Assembly: GCA_964017065.1 (NCBI GenBank) | Contig: OZ024792.1 | Span: 4,645,754-4,709,753, forward strand | Source: Haliclona indistincta | Taxonomy: Eukaryota; Porifera; Demospongiae; Haplosclerida; Chalinidae | DNA: 64,000 bases | Reading direction: 5' to 3' | In this document: positions 1 to 15,000 of the stretch, in pieces | Position numbering within the stretch: position 1 is the first letter of the stretch | How the letters are laid out: each line of letters opens with the position of its first letter | The notes under the pieces: generated by a model | The model's database searches: none | What the model was told of the DNA's origin: nothing | What the model saw: only the letters and a program-made list of their open reading frames with translations | Program-made: the position numbers and the translations under genes

Positions 1-3000
1 ACAGGACCGTTTGATGAGTTCGAGTAGCTTGAACTCGAGAAGACAAAGTAGGCAGTTTCGTTACTGAACACTTGTGAATTCTGAATCATAATCTCCTCAA
101 CTTCTAGTGTAGACACATCTACTGATTCAGAGAACGTCAGAATAAGCATTCCAGTGTTGAGGTCCAAGTGATATGAATCAAGAACTGGTCTAACAGTGTC
201 TGGTGAGAACATGGTGACTCCAATAGGCTCATCTAGTGGTACTTCTCTCAGTGGGTTGCTGTTCATGTCCAGGATTGCCGCTCGCTCTACACCAATGAAG
301 GTGTTTGTGCTATCAGTTGCAAGGTCTGTGAATGTCTTGATCACATTCAAGTCAGCAGCTGTCAGGGTCACATTGATGATATGACTGTCGTTACCATTAA
401 GCAGACCACCAGTGAGTCTGTACGTAGTGACATTGACTGATGGATCACTTTCAGAGAGAAAAGTAAATGATGACAGCGTCAGTGTCAAGGCTCTGACCGT
501 TTCTGAGAAATACAAAGTTAAAATTTCAGAGGAGAGGTCTAGATCAAAGGAAAGCAGTACAGGGTCGATGGTGTCATTCGAGAATTCAAAAGCATTAAAA
601 CCATCTATAGGTACAAGTTGGTTGTCATTCATGTCTCTGATGGCAAATCGTGTTGCACTGAGATACGTGTTAACCAGTGATGTAGCTACTGACGTCAGAC
701 GCTTGATTTCGTTTAGATCATTGATACTGAGGTTGATGGTAATAACTGTGGAGTCATTAGATGACCCAAAGCTGTCCTCGAGTTGTCTGAAGATGGCTCT
801 ATCTGCTGGAGGACGACCGTGAACTTGGATTTCTGACACCATCAAAGTGGATGCTCGAACTGTTTCACTGAATGTCAGCACAAGTTGTTCTGAAGTGAGG
901 TTGATGCTAAAATTAGTCAGGATGGGAGGTGTTACATCTGGTATATACTCCCGAGCAATTTGAGCTCCTGTTTCACTAATCGGAACTACAGAGTTGGCGT
1001 TCATATCCATGATCAGATCCGCACTGATTGCAATGTACGAGTCATTGACTGCTGTACCCAATTCTGTTAGTCGCTTGATTTCGTTAAGATTGTCATCAAT
1101 GATGTACACAGTAATTACAGTTGAGTCTCTTGTAGAAGCAGATCCACCGGTTAGTGTAACAAAATCAGGTGATGAAACATTAACTACTAAGCCAGCTGCT
1201 CCAGATCCTGATCCCGATCCACTGACGACTGATTCGATACTTTCAATGATCCGTTCACTGAGCAGTGTGATTGCTTCTTCGATGATAGTGTTAGCCCTCA
1301 CTGTCTCGTCAAAGGTCAGAATGAAAGCTCCAATATTTAGATCCAGAGTGAAGTTGAGAAGAATAGGTGCAGTTGTGTCCATTGTGAATGCAGAAGTTGG
1401 CAAGGCTTCATGGGAGGTTACAGCTATAACGTCCACTCCAAAATTGTCCGTGAATGTCTCAGCTCGCATTGAAACAAAAGTGTTGTTCACTCGAGTAGCC
1501 AGTTGGTCGTTCAGTTTGATCAGATTCTGATCAAAAGTAGAAATGTTGACTGTGATGAAGTATCCATTCTGGCTCTCAGTGATGCTGGAGGGGGTGAGAC
1601 GGACTGCATTGTTGCTGTCAATGAATCTGCTGTTTTGTATGGTAATGCCTGGAGCATAGAAGGTGCTGCTGTTGATGATGTCATCAAAGGTAAGATGCAA
1701 GAGACCAAGATCCATATCTAGAGTGAAATCTATCAGACTTGCTGCAGTTGTATCAAGAGTGAACATGGTCGTCTGCAGAGCAACTGGAGGAAGGATTTCA
1801 ACTACATTGTTACCAGACATGTCTTTGATCATTCCATCTTGGAAGCTGATCCAGGTATTGTCGCGAGATGTGGCAAGATCGTCAGCCAGCTTTAAGTATC
1901 GGATGTCAGGTTGCTCGAGATGCATGACAACCACCATTGTACCATTCATATTGGTTGCTGTGGTAATTCTACCGCCTGTCAAATTCCTTGAATCAGCAGG
2001 TGTGTTCGATGGATTAGAACGAAGAGTGATGTAGTTGGGAATAAATGAGCTAACTCTGACTGGCTCATTGAATGTGAGATAAAGCAGGTCAGTGTTCAAG
2101 TCAAGTGAGAACTCAGTGAGCATGGGTTGGACTTTATCAGCAAATAATCCATCAGTGTTCACTCTGAGAGCAGCTGCTGGTGGAATGGGTATGATGCTGT
2201 TTGGATCGAGTCTGACAGCATCAGATATGAGATCACTTGTAACAGAGATGAACGTGTTGTTCACTGAAGTGCCTATCAAGTCAGTAGCTCTGATTCTGTT
2301 AGTATCATCAGGTGATAGGTTTACTGTGACTACCAAGCCATCTGGACTGATTGTACTGCCACTTGCTAGTCGTACTGCTGTGGCATTGGCTAGACGGCTG
2401 CTTAAAAATGTAATACCCATTGCATTAAGAGAAGAAACAGATACAATCTCATTAAAGGTCAGAGTGACTGTGTTGTTGCTTAAATCAAGTTCGAAACCGA
2501 CCAGTTCTGGTTGTTGCATGTCATCTACAAACAGGACAGCAGGTACAGCAGCGTTAGGTGGAACAGCAATGAGAGCGTTCCCTGACATGTCGTTGGCAAA
2601 CTGCTCTGCAAGAGACACCCAGCAGTTGTTGATCTCTGAACAGAGTCCTCGCATTCGCTGGATCTCAAAGAGATTCTGCATTGTTAGTCTGATTATAACG
2701 CTAGTGTTGTCACTTGATAGTACTTCACCATCGGTCAATCTGAATTCCATCTGCGGCATGTAGTAGAAAGACTGAAGTGTGAGCTGTGTCACATCAACAG
2801 ACGAGGCATTGACGGTCTCATTGAAGAGCAGCGTAATGGTGCTGAGATTAAGATTGAACTCAGAGAACTGGACAAGTCTTGGTCGATTCTCGTCACGGAT
2901 GTAAGTTGTGTTCACTCCACAGGTATCAAACTGAGTCATGATCACATTTCCAAAGTGATCCATGATAGCTTCACCAGTGAACACAAGACAGCAATCTAGC

Positions 3001-6000
3001 TCACTAGTACACAATGGTAGACGCTTGAGCTCATTGAGATCAGACACAGTAAGGGAGCAAGCGATGACAGGATTTTCCGAACTATCACAAGATCCGTTAG
3101 TGAGTGCGAGAGTGAAGTTAGGCATTGGAGTGTTAGTGATCATTGTGTTGAGATTGTCTTCAACTTGTAGTGGTGCTCCACTGCCGATACCACTGCCGAT
3201 ACCGCTACCGCTACCGCTGCTGGTGGTGATGGACATCTCTGGTGCAACATAGTGTCGACAGCAATCCACAATAGTGAATTCAGTGATGTCCAATGATTCA
3301 ATGTTGACTATCTCACTAAAGTTAAGCACTAGTTGTCCACTGTTGAGATCCACTGTGATACTTATTACAGCAGGTTGAATAGCGTCTCTGTAGACTTGAC
3401 CCATCAGTGCATTGGTTGTTGGTATAGCAACTAAACGATTGTTGTTCATGTCTCTTAGCAAGTTTGAGCTGGCGCTAAGGAACGTGTTGTTGTTGTTAGT
3501 TGCAAGATCGGTCCTGCTCTTGAGAGCATTGAGATCATCAAATGACAGCTTCAGACTGACCAATGATGTATTAATGGAAGCAATAGTTCCTCCAGTGAGA
3601 CGATACGAGGTGCCTGGTGGTGCAGCTGAACTCTGTACAACGATTTCTCTTGGGTCAAAGCTGGGTGATTGTACTGTCTCAGAAAAGTTCAGTGTAAGAT
3701 ACTCAGAGGTCAGATTCAGCATAAAGCTCCTCAGTACTGGTTGAGTAGTGTCCGGAGTATATGACATCACTCTTCGTGCTGACTTATTAGGAACAGCATT
3801 GATCTGGTTACTATTCATGTCCTCAATAGCAGTCGGAAGCAGAGTTATGTATGTGTTGGTTTCACTTGTGGCAACGTTTATGAGAGCTTTTACTGCATTA
3901 GAGTCTTCCTCTGAGAGTGAGATGATGATTATCGTGTTGTTGATAGAGTTAGAGGCACTGGACCTCAGGGCGTACTGACTGGAAGCTGTAGTGTCATCCT
4001 GTAGAGAGATACTATCCACCTGGAGAGTTTCTCTATTGACTGTCTCAGAGAAGGTGAGATAGAGAATACCTGCTCCGGCATTCAAATCCAGATTGAATGA
4101 GACGAGTTCAGGAGCTACGCTGTCTTCAGTGAAGTTGGTAGCTTCTAAAGCATTGATTGGTGGTATAGGGACTACATAGTTCCCAGCCATATCTTTCAGA
4201 GCTGCTGCAGTGAAGGATAAGTATGTGTTGCTACTGCTGGTAGCCAGCCCATACTTCTGCTTGATGATATTGAGATCTGGGTCACTTAGAAGAATGGATA
4301 CGGTAATGGATGGAGGAGATGAGATAGTACCACCAGTCAGAGTATAGCTATCTCCAGAACCTGTTTCACTAGCATGCAATGTGAATTGAGTGTTATCAAA
4401 TGTTCTGGTGTCAACAGTCTCAGAGAAGGTAAGCTCAAGTGTCTCACTGGTTAAGTTGAGGCTGTAGTTGTGTAACTCAGGTCTGATTGTATCATCAACA
4501 AAGGAACAAGCTTGCAGTCCATTGCTTAGTGGTATTGTCCTGATGGGGTTACCAACTGTGTCTTGTATGAAGCCAGAGCTAAGCGATATGTATGAGTTGT
4601 TTATTGAAGTGACCAGTTGGTCTCTTGCCTTGACAGCATTAAGATCTGTGTATCGAAGAGTGATGCTGACATAAGGGGAATTGTAAGAGCTTGCTGTACT
4701 GGCGGTACTTGTGGTAAGATTATAGTAACGGAGTCTGTCCTGATCATAAACTCCCATTCTTGTACTCTGAAGGGTGAGTTGACTCGGTGTATATGTCTTC
4801 AATACATTGACTGTTTCAGAGAAAGTCAAGTCAACAATGGCCGAGGTGAGATTGACCGAGAAACACACAAGCTCTGGACGAGTCTCGTCTGGGATATACT
4901 CTGTAGCAAGGAAAGCTGACATTCCGTTGAGATGAGGTACGACCATGCGATTGTTCATGTCCAGAATAGCAGAGCCCGGGAACACTATGTAAGCAGTGGA
5001 TCCGTTGTTAGCTATACTGCGGGCTTTAATCTCATTGAGGTCAGTGTCAGAGATTTTGATTAGAACAGTTGTACGATTCTCTGTATTCAAGACATCTCCG
5101 CCTGTGAGTGTGTAGTTGTAGAAACCATCTGAAACAGCTGGAGTCCTCTGCATAGTCAGCTCAGTAAGCATCAGGGAGTATGAGTTGACGGTCTCAGAGA
5201 ATGTGAGGTTAAATGTACCACTATCCATGTCCAGGCTGAACTCAACAAGCTCCGGCATTGTGGTGTCATTGTAGAATGCTGCAGCTTGTAAGGCATTGCC
5301 ATCAATGATAGGTGCGATGCTGTTACCAGCAATGTCTCTGATGAAGCTCTGGTTGACTGTGATGTATGCTGTTTCTATGCTGGTGAAGACGAGAGTTTTT
5401 CTTTTCAGTTCGTTCAAGTCGTCATTTGTAAGTTTCACAGCTATCATCAAACCATCACCGCTAGTAGAAGAGCCTCCAGTCAATGTTAGTGCTCGTTCAG
5501 TGTGTATGACTACTTCACCTCCCTGCAGCGTCAGTCCTGTTGGATCAAATGTCGATCTGTCAACTGGTTCACTGAAGTACAGTGTGAGCAAACCAGTGTT
5601 GACATTGAAAGTGAAAGACGTTACTCTTGGAGCTACAACATCGAAGCCATAGTCTTGTGACAGAATAGGAAGGAAAGCTTCTTGGCTTGGGTTTGGCATC
5701 AGTGCATTGTCCAGGAAGGTGCTGTCTTGCAGCTGTATGAAGGTGTTGTTGGGGTTGCTGGCAAGACCTCTCAGTAGCTTGATCTCATGGAGGTCATCAT
5801 CAATTAACATTATCGTTACAACTGGACCATCAATCTCTGTGATGTTTCTCAAACCAGTGAGCGCATAAGAAAACGTTGTTGGTGCTACAGCTGATCCTGA
5901 TCCACTGAAATCAGATCCATTGCTAGTGAAGTTGTCCATTTCTAGTTCAGTCTCGAGCAGAGTAATGAAGGTTATGTTGATAGTACTAGTGTCAACTGTT

Positions 6001-9000
6001 TCATCGAAGGTGAGGATCAAAAGCTCTGAACTCAGGTTGAACGAGAAAGAACGCAGAATTGGTCCCACGGTGTCAGGAGTGTACCCTGCAACCTCCTGAG
6101 CCATTTCATTGGGTATCGAGACAATATTGTTACCAGTCATATCTTGTACCAGCTCCTCTGTAAAGGTTATCCAAGTGGTTGAAGACTCTCTTGCAAGCTC
6201 TCTGATTGTCTTGATAGCATTGAGGTCATCTCTGCCAATGTTCACTTCAATGATCGAGGAATCGTTGGAAGGACTTGAGCTAAAGTCCGGCAGAGCACCT
6301 TGTCTAAGACGATGAGAATACTCACCAGTCGCATTACTGCTGGGCTGGAGGACAATTTCACTGATGTTCAGAGAGTAGATATTGACTGTTTCTGAGAAGT
6401 TGAGTATCAGAACGCCAGTGTTTATATCCAGATTGAAGGACCACAGATATGGCGGAGTCTGATCAGAGTAGAAGATATCAACTTGTTGAGCTGAAGATTC
6501 CGATATTGAGACAACATTGTTATCATTCATATCAACAACAGTGAGGTTTGTGAGGGACAGGTAGGTAGTCTCATTGCTGTCAGCTAAACCGCGCAACCGC
6601 TTCACTTCATTCAAATCCGAGAGACCGATATCGATCACTACCACGTCATTGAATGGTGTAGACGTGGAAGTAACATCAGGAGAGAAGGTGAAAAATGAAC
6701 CATTCTCAATATCAGCAGATGCTTGGATTGTGATTTCGTCGACAAGAAGCGAACTCGTATTCACTGTCTCAGAAAAGAATAGAGCGATAGTCTCTGAAGT
6801 CATATTCAGAATAAACCTCACTAGCTCAGGATCTGTGGTATCCTCTGTGTAGTTGGTAACTAAAAGAGGAGAACCCATGCTGATCTCGGTAGCATTGTTT
6901 CCATTCATGTCATCAATCAGGTCACTAGTGATGGAAAGATACGTTGTATTATAGTCAACAGCTAAACCAGGCAGACGCCTCAGTTGATTTGAATCAGCTA
7001 GAGAGATGTTTAGAGTTATCATGGTGGAGTTTTCTTGTGTATAGTCAGCACTGTCGAGGTTGTGAATAACAGCGGTGTTGTTGATATTATTTTTGCCGCT
7101 TTGGAAAGTGATTTCTTGAAGTGAAAACGTTGAGACGTCCACTGTTTCTGAGAAAGTCAAAAACAGTTGGTTCGAGTTGAGGTCAAGGTCGAATGAGATT
7201 AGTCTCGGTGCAGTAGTGTCTTCAATGAATTCATTCACTTGCTGAGGGTCTGAAGTGTTTAGTTCCACCACAGGATTTCCAATCATGTCAAGAATTGCTC
7301 CATTCTCAATAGCTAGGAATGTTGTATTCTCTGAGAAAGCCAGTGTATACAGTCGCCTGATCTCATCGGAGTCCTCCTTTGAGAATGTGAGGTTTACCAT
7401 AGTTGAATCTTGCTGAGTGAGGTTGCCTCCTGTCAAAGTGAAATTTGACATGAACTCAACTGCACCGGGTCTATTCAACAGGGTGAAGTTGTCGTACAAA
7501 ACTGTACTGGCGTCGACTGTTTCAGAGAAAGTGAGTATTAGCATGTCGCTGTCCATGTCCAGGTCATATGAGACTAGGTAAGGAGGTTTGGTATCCTGGA
7601 CAAACATATCCACTTGCAGAGCAGATGATGTAGACCGTTCGCGTATGAAATTAAAGTTCATGTCTTGGACAAGCGAAGAACCAAACGACAGGTATGTGTC
7701 ATTTTCGAACGTAGCTATTTCTTCGATTCGTTTGATTTCATCCAGATCATCTTTAGTTATCCATACTGTGATAGTGAGGCTGTCTGCTATGCTGTGATTC
7801 CCACCAGTCAGTGTGTGTCCTAGTGAGGAATTATCTCTCGACTGAATGCGTAGCTGAGTGACTATAAACGATGAAGCGTTCATTGTTTCAGGGAAGAAGA
7901 ACTCCATCATGCCTGTGTTCATGTCCAAGTTCCAAGAAATGAGATAAGGTTGAGTTGTATCTGGAATGAAATTAGCAGCCATCTGAGCATCAGTTGTGGG
8001 TATATCGACAACAGGATTTTCATTCATATCATTCACCAGTTCTTCTGGAAACGTGATAAATGTTGTGCTAGTTGAGATGCCGAGTCCATATATTCTCTTT
8101 AGTTCATCGAAGTCAGTTTTCGAGAAGGTAATGACCACTAGAGGATCATCATACAACTCATTATGAGAACCACCAGTAAGAGTGTAATGCAGAACACTGT
8201 CATCTTCATACTCAGTTGAATTCTCAATCAGACTAGCGTTCTGAATACTCTGGAATGTGATGAGTGTTCTGTTGAGAGTATTAGACTTGACTGTTTCATT
8301 AAAGGTAAGGTAGAGGGTTCCGTTGTTCATGTCCAGAGTGTATCCAACTAGAGAAGGCTGGTTTGTGTCTTCAGTGAAGTTTCGCACTTTAACTCCAGGA
8401 TTCAACTGTTGTATAATGCCCAGTCCACGATCATCGTCGATGAATCTCAATGTGAAGGTTATGAATGTGTTGTTTTCATTTGTGGCTAGTCCTTCATTCC
8501 TCTTTATAGTGTTCAGATCATTGTAGGAGAAGTCCAGTACAGTAAAGTAGCCATCACTAGTGCTGGTTGTACCTCCTGTGAGTACGTACCTGTTACTATT
8601 TATAGGACTGCTCTGATTATGAAGCGTCAGTTCTGCAGGATTAAGTGAGTCTTGATCGACAACGTCCTCATAGAAAAGAGACAGTGTTCCTTCATTCAGA
8701 TCAATATCATAGTAGAGCAAGAATGGGTTGTCACCATCGAGTGTCAACTCTTGTACTTGCAATGACTCGTGAAGAGGAATACCGACTAGTGGATGGTCAG
8801 CCATATCAAGAACCATTGCGTCAGCTACGGACAGGTATGTTTGAATGTCGTCTGGATTTAGACCAAAATCCCTAGCAGCCTTTCTTCTCAGTTTTATGGA
8901 ACGAACATCTTCAAGGTTGAGGCGGATTCTCAAGCTTGATTTATTGACAGTAACTGGGTCATACTCGGCCATTCCTCCAGTAAGTGTGAGCAGTGGTATT

Positions 9001-12000
9001 TGTGGTATTGGAGGTATAGTATCGGGTATTGTCCAGTTCAGAGTTATTGCAGTGAGATTAGTTGTGCTGAGTCTGACGGGCTCGTCGAAAGTGAGGAACA
9101 AGTAGTCATCGTTGAGGTTCAGTCTCCACCTGAGTAGAGTTGGTGAGGTGTTGTCACGCTCGTATCGCCATGCCTGGATAGAGTCGCTCATAGGAATAGC
9201 CTCAGCTTGGTTCCCATTCATATCCTCAATCAGCCTAGGAATAATTGATACATAGGTAGTAGAGATATTTGTAGCCAAATTTTCCATGTACTTCAAACCA
9301 ACTATATCCACCGGTGCAAGCATGAAATGCACGTACAGCCAGTTTTCTGTACTAAGAGCTGGTGTCCTAACTGTCAGAGTGTATTGCTCTGTTGCATTTT
9401 CAGGTGAATCGTAGAAAGTAATGGCTGTTTGATCGATGCTCGTCACATCAACTGTCTCGTCAAATGTCAGAGTGATGTTGCCCAATTCAAGATCGATGGA
9501 GAAGTTGACAAGTTGTGGAGAAACTCGATCGGGAATAACAGTCACGGCGAATGCTGTTATTCTGTCTGGGTTTACTAAATCAATAGGAACAACAGGATTC
9601 ATAGCCATGTCTAGTACCAAGTGGGGTGGGAACTCAATGTAACAGTTGGGAGGATTATCTGGTACCATTGTGCACAGTTCTACGATTTGCTTGATACGAT
9701 TCAGGTCATACAGAAGAGGCATAAAGCTCACAGTGGTGTTGTCCCTAACCGTCAATAAGGTATCAGGTCCCGTTAGAGCATAAATGATCGACGAATCGTA
9801 GAAATTTTTGAGTGTAATAGCGCTTGTGTTGAAAGAAGAGATATTGACTGTTTCGTCAAACTCTAGAGTGACCACTTCATTAGTTAGATCAAACAGAGTG
9901 AAAGTGACCAGTCTTGGCGATGTGGTGTCAGGAGTGTAGACAGTCACCTGGTCGGCGTCACCTTGTGCAATTTCTTCCACACTGTTACCATTCATGTCCG
10001 AGACAGAGACGTTAGTGAATGAAAGATAGCAGTCTTCCCTTCTCAGCATATCCGTGCAGATCTCTTTTCGTTTAATCTCATTGAGATCGTCAACAGTGAA
10101 GTTAACCACAATAACAGGGTTGTCTCCGGTGATCGTCATACCAATGAGTACCATGGTGGTGTTGTCAGTGTGACCACCGGTGAGAACATGGCTGGCGTTA
10201 GTGGAGTCAACATCTTCTTGGATTGTGAGCGCTGTGAAAACAAGAGATGAACGGTTGACAGTCTCATCATAGGTGAGGACCAGAAGACCAAGGTTCAGAT
10301 CAATGTCCCACATCACTAGTTGAGGTGGAGTGACGTCTTCAGTGTAGTTTGTCACTTGTAGTGGAGCGATGCCGTTTACTATCGGAACAACAGGGTTGCT
10401 GTCCATGTCATAGATGAGCTCTTGAGTGTGAACAAGGAACGTGTCGTTTCTGCTTCTGGCGAGCGTATATCGTGTCTTGAGCTGATTTAGATCAGAGACA
10501 GACACATTGAGCCTGATAACATCAGAAAGGCAGTAACCGTGACACTCTATTGTTTCAACCGGTCCACCACTGGTCAGTGCATAATAGCTAAACGGATCTG
10601 TAACAAGGGTATCATTGTTTTGGAGAATGATCTCACTGATCCTGAACGAGCTAGCATTGACGGTTTCCGAGAAAGTGAGCTCTAGTTCTCCACTGTTCAA
10701 GTCTAGATTGTAAGAGATCAGGTACGGTGGAGTGTTGTCGCGAGTGTAGTTGGCTACTCTGAGTCCATAACCATTAGATATGTTCAAGATTGCATTTGAA
10801 TTCATATCCACAACCAAGCTTGTGTTGAAGGTGATGTATGTTGTGTTTAATGAAATAGCCAGCTCGGAGTCAAACTTGATCATGTCAAGATCTGCCTTAG
10901 TGATGTTGAGAATGAGAACGGAGTCATTTTCTGTTACAACATCTCCACCGGTCAGCTGGTAGGAGTGATTGGCGAGTTGGGCATCTTGAATAACCACCAC
11001 TCCGGGATCAAAACTCAGTGAGTTGACAGTTTCTGAGAAGTAAAATGTCAAAGTGGACGCATCCATATCCAGACGGAAGGACTCAAGCTCAGGAGGTGTC
11101 AAGTCTTGAGTGAAGTTTCGAACCATCAGGGATTCAAGTTCATTAACCTGATTCTCGTTCATATCTTCCACTGTGACATTGGTTATTGAGATGAAAGTGT
11201 CAGCTTCCCTTGTCGCCAGTGTGGTTATTCTCTTTATTTCATTCAGGTCTATCCGTGTCAGATTGACAATCAAGATGGGTTCGTCTCCATGATCCACTGT
11301 CGAATTCACCAACGAGTAGGATGAATTGATTCCTACGAGAGTCACTTGGGTGTGGTTAAATGTGTCCACTCGGACTGTTTCACTGAAGAACAGTGTGAGT
11401 GTTTCAGCTGTCAAGTCCAAGTCAAAGTTGACCAGTGAAGGACGTGCGATGTCCGGAGTGTAGATTTCGACATTCATCATCTTGATCGGTTTGACCGGAT
11501 TGGAGACCATGTCTGTGATTGTTGCATTAGTGAAGGAGAGGTAGGTGGAGTTACCATCTACAGCAAGCAGTGTATCTCTTTTGATGTCATTTCTATCATC
11601 TTCACTAAGGTTGATGACTATGGTGGGTAAGTCAGTGTTGTTTCGAACTCCACTTCCTTCTGTTAGTGTAAAGTCAGTTGTGTCGTTTGATCCATGAAGT
11701 GTGATCTGGGTGACATCAAGAGTACTTACATCTACTGTTTCATCAAATGACAGTGTCAGTGTATCAGCTGTAAGATCAAGATCAAACGACTCCAGCATAG
11801 GATCCGTTGTGTCTGCAGTGTAATTACGAACAGACAAGAAGTTAAGTGAATCAAAACGCGGAACAACTCTGTTTCCATTCTGATCGAGGATTGCTTGGTC
11901 AGAGATGATCAAAAATGCTCGTTCTTTGGTGTTGGCGATCTCTAGTCTTTTGATAGTGTTCAAGTCATCTCTTGACAGTTGAATAGTGATGAAAGGTAGG

Positions 12001-15000
12001 TCACCATCTGAAATGATTGTCCCTGTGGTCAAGGAGAATTGTGAGGCTTGTCTGAATACGATTGTGCTATAGAAGTTTTTCAGAGTGACTTCAGGAAACA
12101 ACAGAGATGTCACGTTGACAGTCTCTGAAAAGATAAGTGTAAGTATTCCAAGGTCCATGTCAAGGTCAAAGTTCATCAGAGTTGGTCTTTCTGTATCGCC
12201 AACAAACATTACAGCTCTCAGAGGTACAATCTGTGTTATTTCTTGAACGCCATTACCAGCTGGATCAGTGATAAGATGAGGCTCTGCACTGATGTAGGCA
12301 GTGTCTTCACTGACCCACAGATCTTCGAATCTCTTGATTTCATTCAGATCAGTAGTGGTGAGTGAAACACGCACATTGTAACCATTCTGTGATGCAGTGG
12401 TACCGCCTGTTAGTGTGTAGAGTGAGGTTGAGTTAGGACCAGCAATGGCAGTCAGTCCTGTTAGATCCAGTGAGGTCACGTCTACAGGTTCATCGAAATT
12501 TATAGAAATCTCTTCAGATGTAAGATCGATAGTTATCTCTTGCAAGACAGGACCAGTGGAGTCTCGAGTGTAGTTTGAAACCTTGAGAAAGGTCTCAGCT
12601 ATTATGTTTGGAGTTAGAGAAGTATCGCTGATGGCTCCAGTATCAAGCAGTAGGTAGGTGGTGTTTTCAGAAGTGCCCAATGGAGGACGTGTTTTGATGG
12701 CTAGGATGTCAGCAGCATCAAGTTGCAGTTCAACTATTGGAGATATGGAGTCGGTAAGTACCTCTCCACCCAACTCCAGCCTGATAGCGGCATCAAGGTT
12801 TTCACCATCAGCTACAGTCAGCTTTCTGATGATCAAATTCGGACCGTTCACTGTCTCATCAAAGAAGAGAGTGAATTTTCCAGTGTCAGCATCAAATTCG
12901 AATCTCTCAAGCACAGGAGAAGTAGTGTCAGGTATGTAGTTCCCTGTTCGACTAGCTGAATTGGGATCTACTGGTATCACAGGGAGATCTGACATGTCTG
13001 AAACCAGGGACTCCGGGAAGGATATAAACGTTGATGAAGCTTGTGTAGCTAACTGGAGAAGCTGCTTGATGCGGTTTGCATCATCCCTAGTTAAGTTGAT
13101 TCGAACTATTGGATCGTTCTCTGAAGACACATCTCCATCTGTCAATGTGAAGTTCTGAGTGGTGTTTGACAGTGGTACGTCACTCTGAAGTGTGACCAGT
13201 GATGGATCAAAACTGCTGATGTTGATCGTCTCAGAGAATGTCAGTATGAGTGTGTTGCTGTCCATGTCTAGAGTAAAGATACTCAAACTTGGATTTACTT
13301 CGTCGACTGTGAAATTAGTCACCTGAAGAGGGTTATCTTCTTCAATAGCAACAACTTGGTTGGAGTTAGTGTCTCTGATAGTCAAGTTGGATATACTCAC
13401 AAAGGTTGTGTTGTCAGAAATTGCAAGCTCTGGCTGACTTTTAATGTCATTGAGGTCACCAATGGATAGTGTAAGAGTGATGAGAGGTGAATCGGCTGTG
13501 GAACCCATTGCATTCGAAATAGGTTGAGAAATCAAACTTAAGGGACCTGGACCAGCAAGAATGGCGATTTCAGATGCTACCAAGGAACTTGCTTCGACAG
13601 TTTCGCTAAAGTACAATTCCAGAATTCCCTGATTGAGATCAAAATTGAACTCTTCCAACTCGGGTGGAGTAGTATCTGGAGTGAACTGGGCTACCCTTAT
13701 AGCAGATGCAGGCAGAACATCAGCTATTGAGTTGTTAGACGTGTCAGTAATAAATGTGGATGTGACGGTCAAGTATGTACTTGAGTTAGATGCAGCCAGA
13801 GTTCTTAAAGCTTTGATATTGTTCAAGTCAGTTTCTGTCAGCACTATTGTGACTGACGAAGAAGGCAGAGTTGGGAAGATACCACCTGTGATGGAGTAAG
13901 CTTCACCAGTGGTGGACTGCGTTGCTCTTAGAGTGAGCTCTCGTAGCTGCAACTCAGCAAGTCGGACTGTTTCAGAAAATGAAATTTCGATTGTACCGTT
14001 GTTCATGTCAAGATTGTAAGACAGAATGGATGGTAATGTGTCGTCTCCATAGAAACTGACAGCTTGTATAGCCATATCTACTTCAATAGGCACAACTGGA
14101 TTGTTCATTGTATCACTGAGAGCTCCTGCACTCAATGCTAAGAAGGTGTTGTTGATTGATGTGGCGAGATTATCATACCCCTTGATCTCATTCAGATCAG
14201 CTCTGGTTAAGATCACATTAATGACGGGACTGTAATCAGCATCTATCATTCCACCTGTTAGTTGGTATGATAGAATAGATACACTAGAGTTCTGCAATGT
14301 GAGTCTAGACAGATCAAAAGTGGATGGCCTGACTGTTTCTGAGAAGGTAAGAGACAGAATTTCGGAAGTAAGGTTGAGAGAGAACTGAAGCAGCATCGGC
14401 AACGTTTCATCGGTCACAAAGGAGTTGATCATTACACCCTTTTCGGAAGACACAGCTGCATTGAAATTATCAGACATGTCTCTAACTGTGGTATTGGTAA
14501 TGACCACAAATGTGTCATTAATAGAAGTGCCTAGATCTTGTAATTCCTTCAGTCGGTTAGCATCATTCAGTTCCAAGGCGATGTCTACCACAGTAGAGTA
14601 GACATTCATCATGCTTCCTCCAGTGAGAGTGAGTGTAGTAGCGGTAGATGTACGCACAGCCTCATTCTGGAGGGTAATCTGTGTTGGATCCAGTGAGCTA
14701 GCATTGACCGTTTCAGAAAACGTGAGTGAAAGAACGGAGGTATTGAGGTCCAACCTTGCACCGACTAGTATGGGAGGTTGTTGATCAATGATGAACCCAG
14801 TGGCTTGTTGAGGTAAAGCTTCCTCAGCCAAATTCTCATTAGTGTCCATGACTGATTCTTCCTCGATTGCAATGTAAGTGTTCTGTATTCCAGTGGCAAA
14901 GTTCACATACTCAGTCAGCATGTTAACATCAGATTGTGGCAGCATGATCTGAATAACAGTTAGACCGGTCTGTGTGAACATGGTGTCATTGCCTAAAGCG

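Larger units (their letters stand above)
1..3395 (-). repeat. Super-repeat block A3, cut by the window edge
   Basis: The block opens with a cysteine doublet: pairs at about 3013-2986 and 2645-2618. The first member is unusually cysteine-rich (extra cysteines near 3250, 3095, 3058 and 2911) and carries a Gly-Ser tract. The second reads NNCWVSL, close to NTCWLSL in A2. Seven further modules follow before the window edge. The first of these shares the longer DPNSIIPIP-type linker seen in A1 and A2. Confidence 0.7.
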
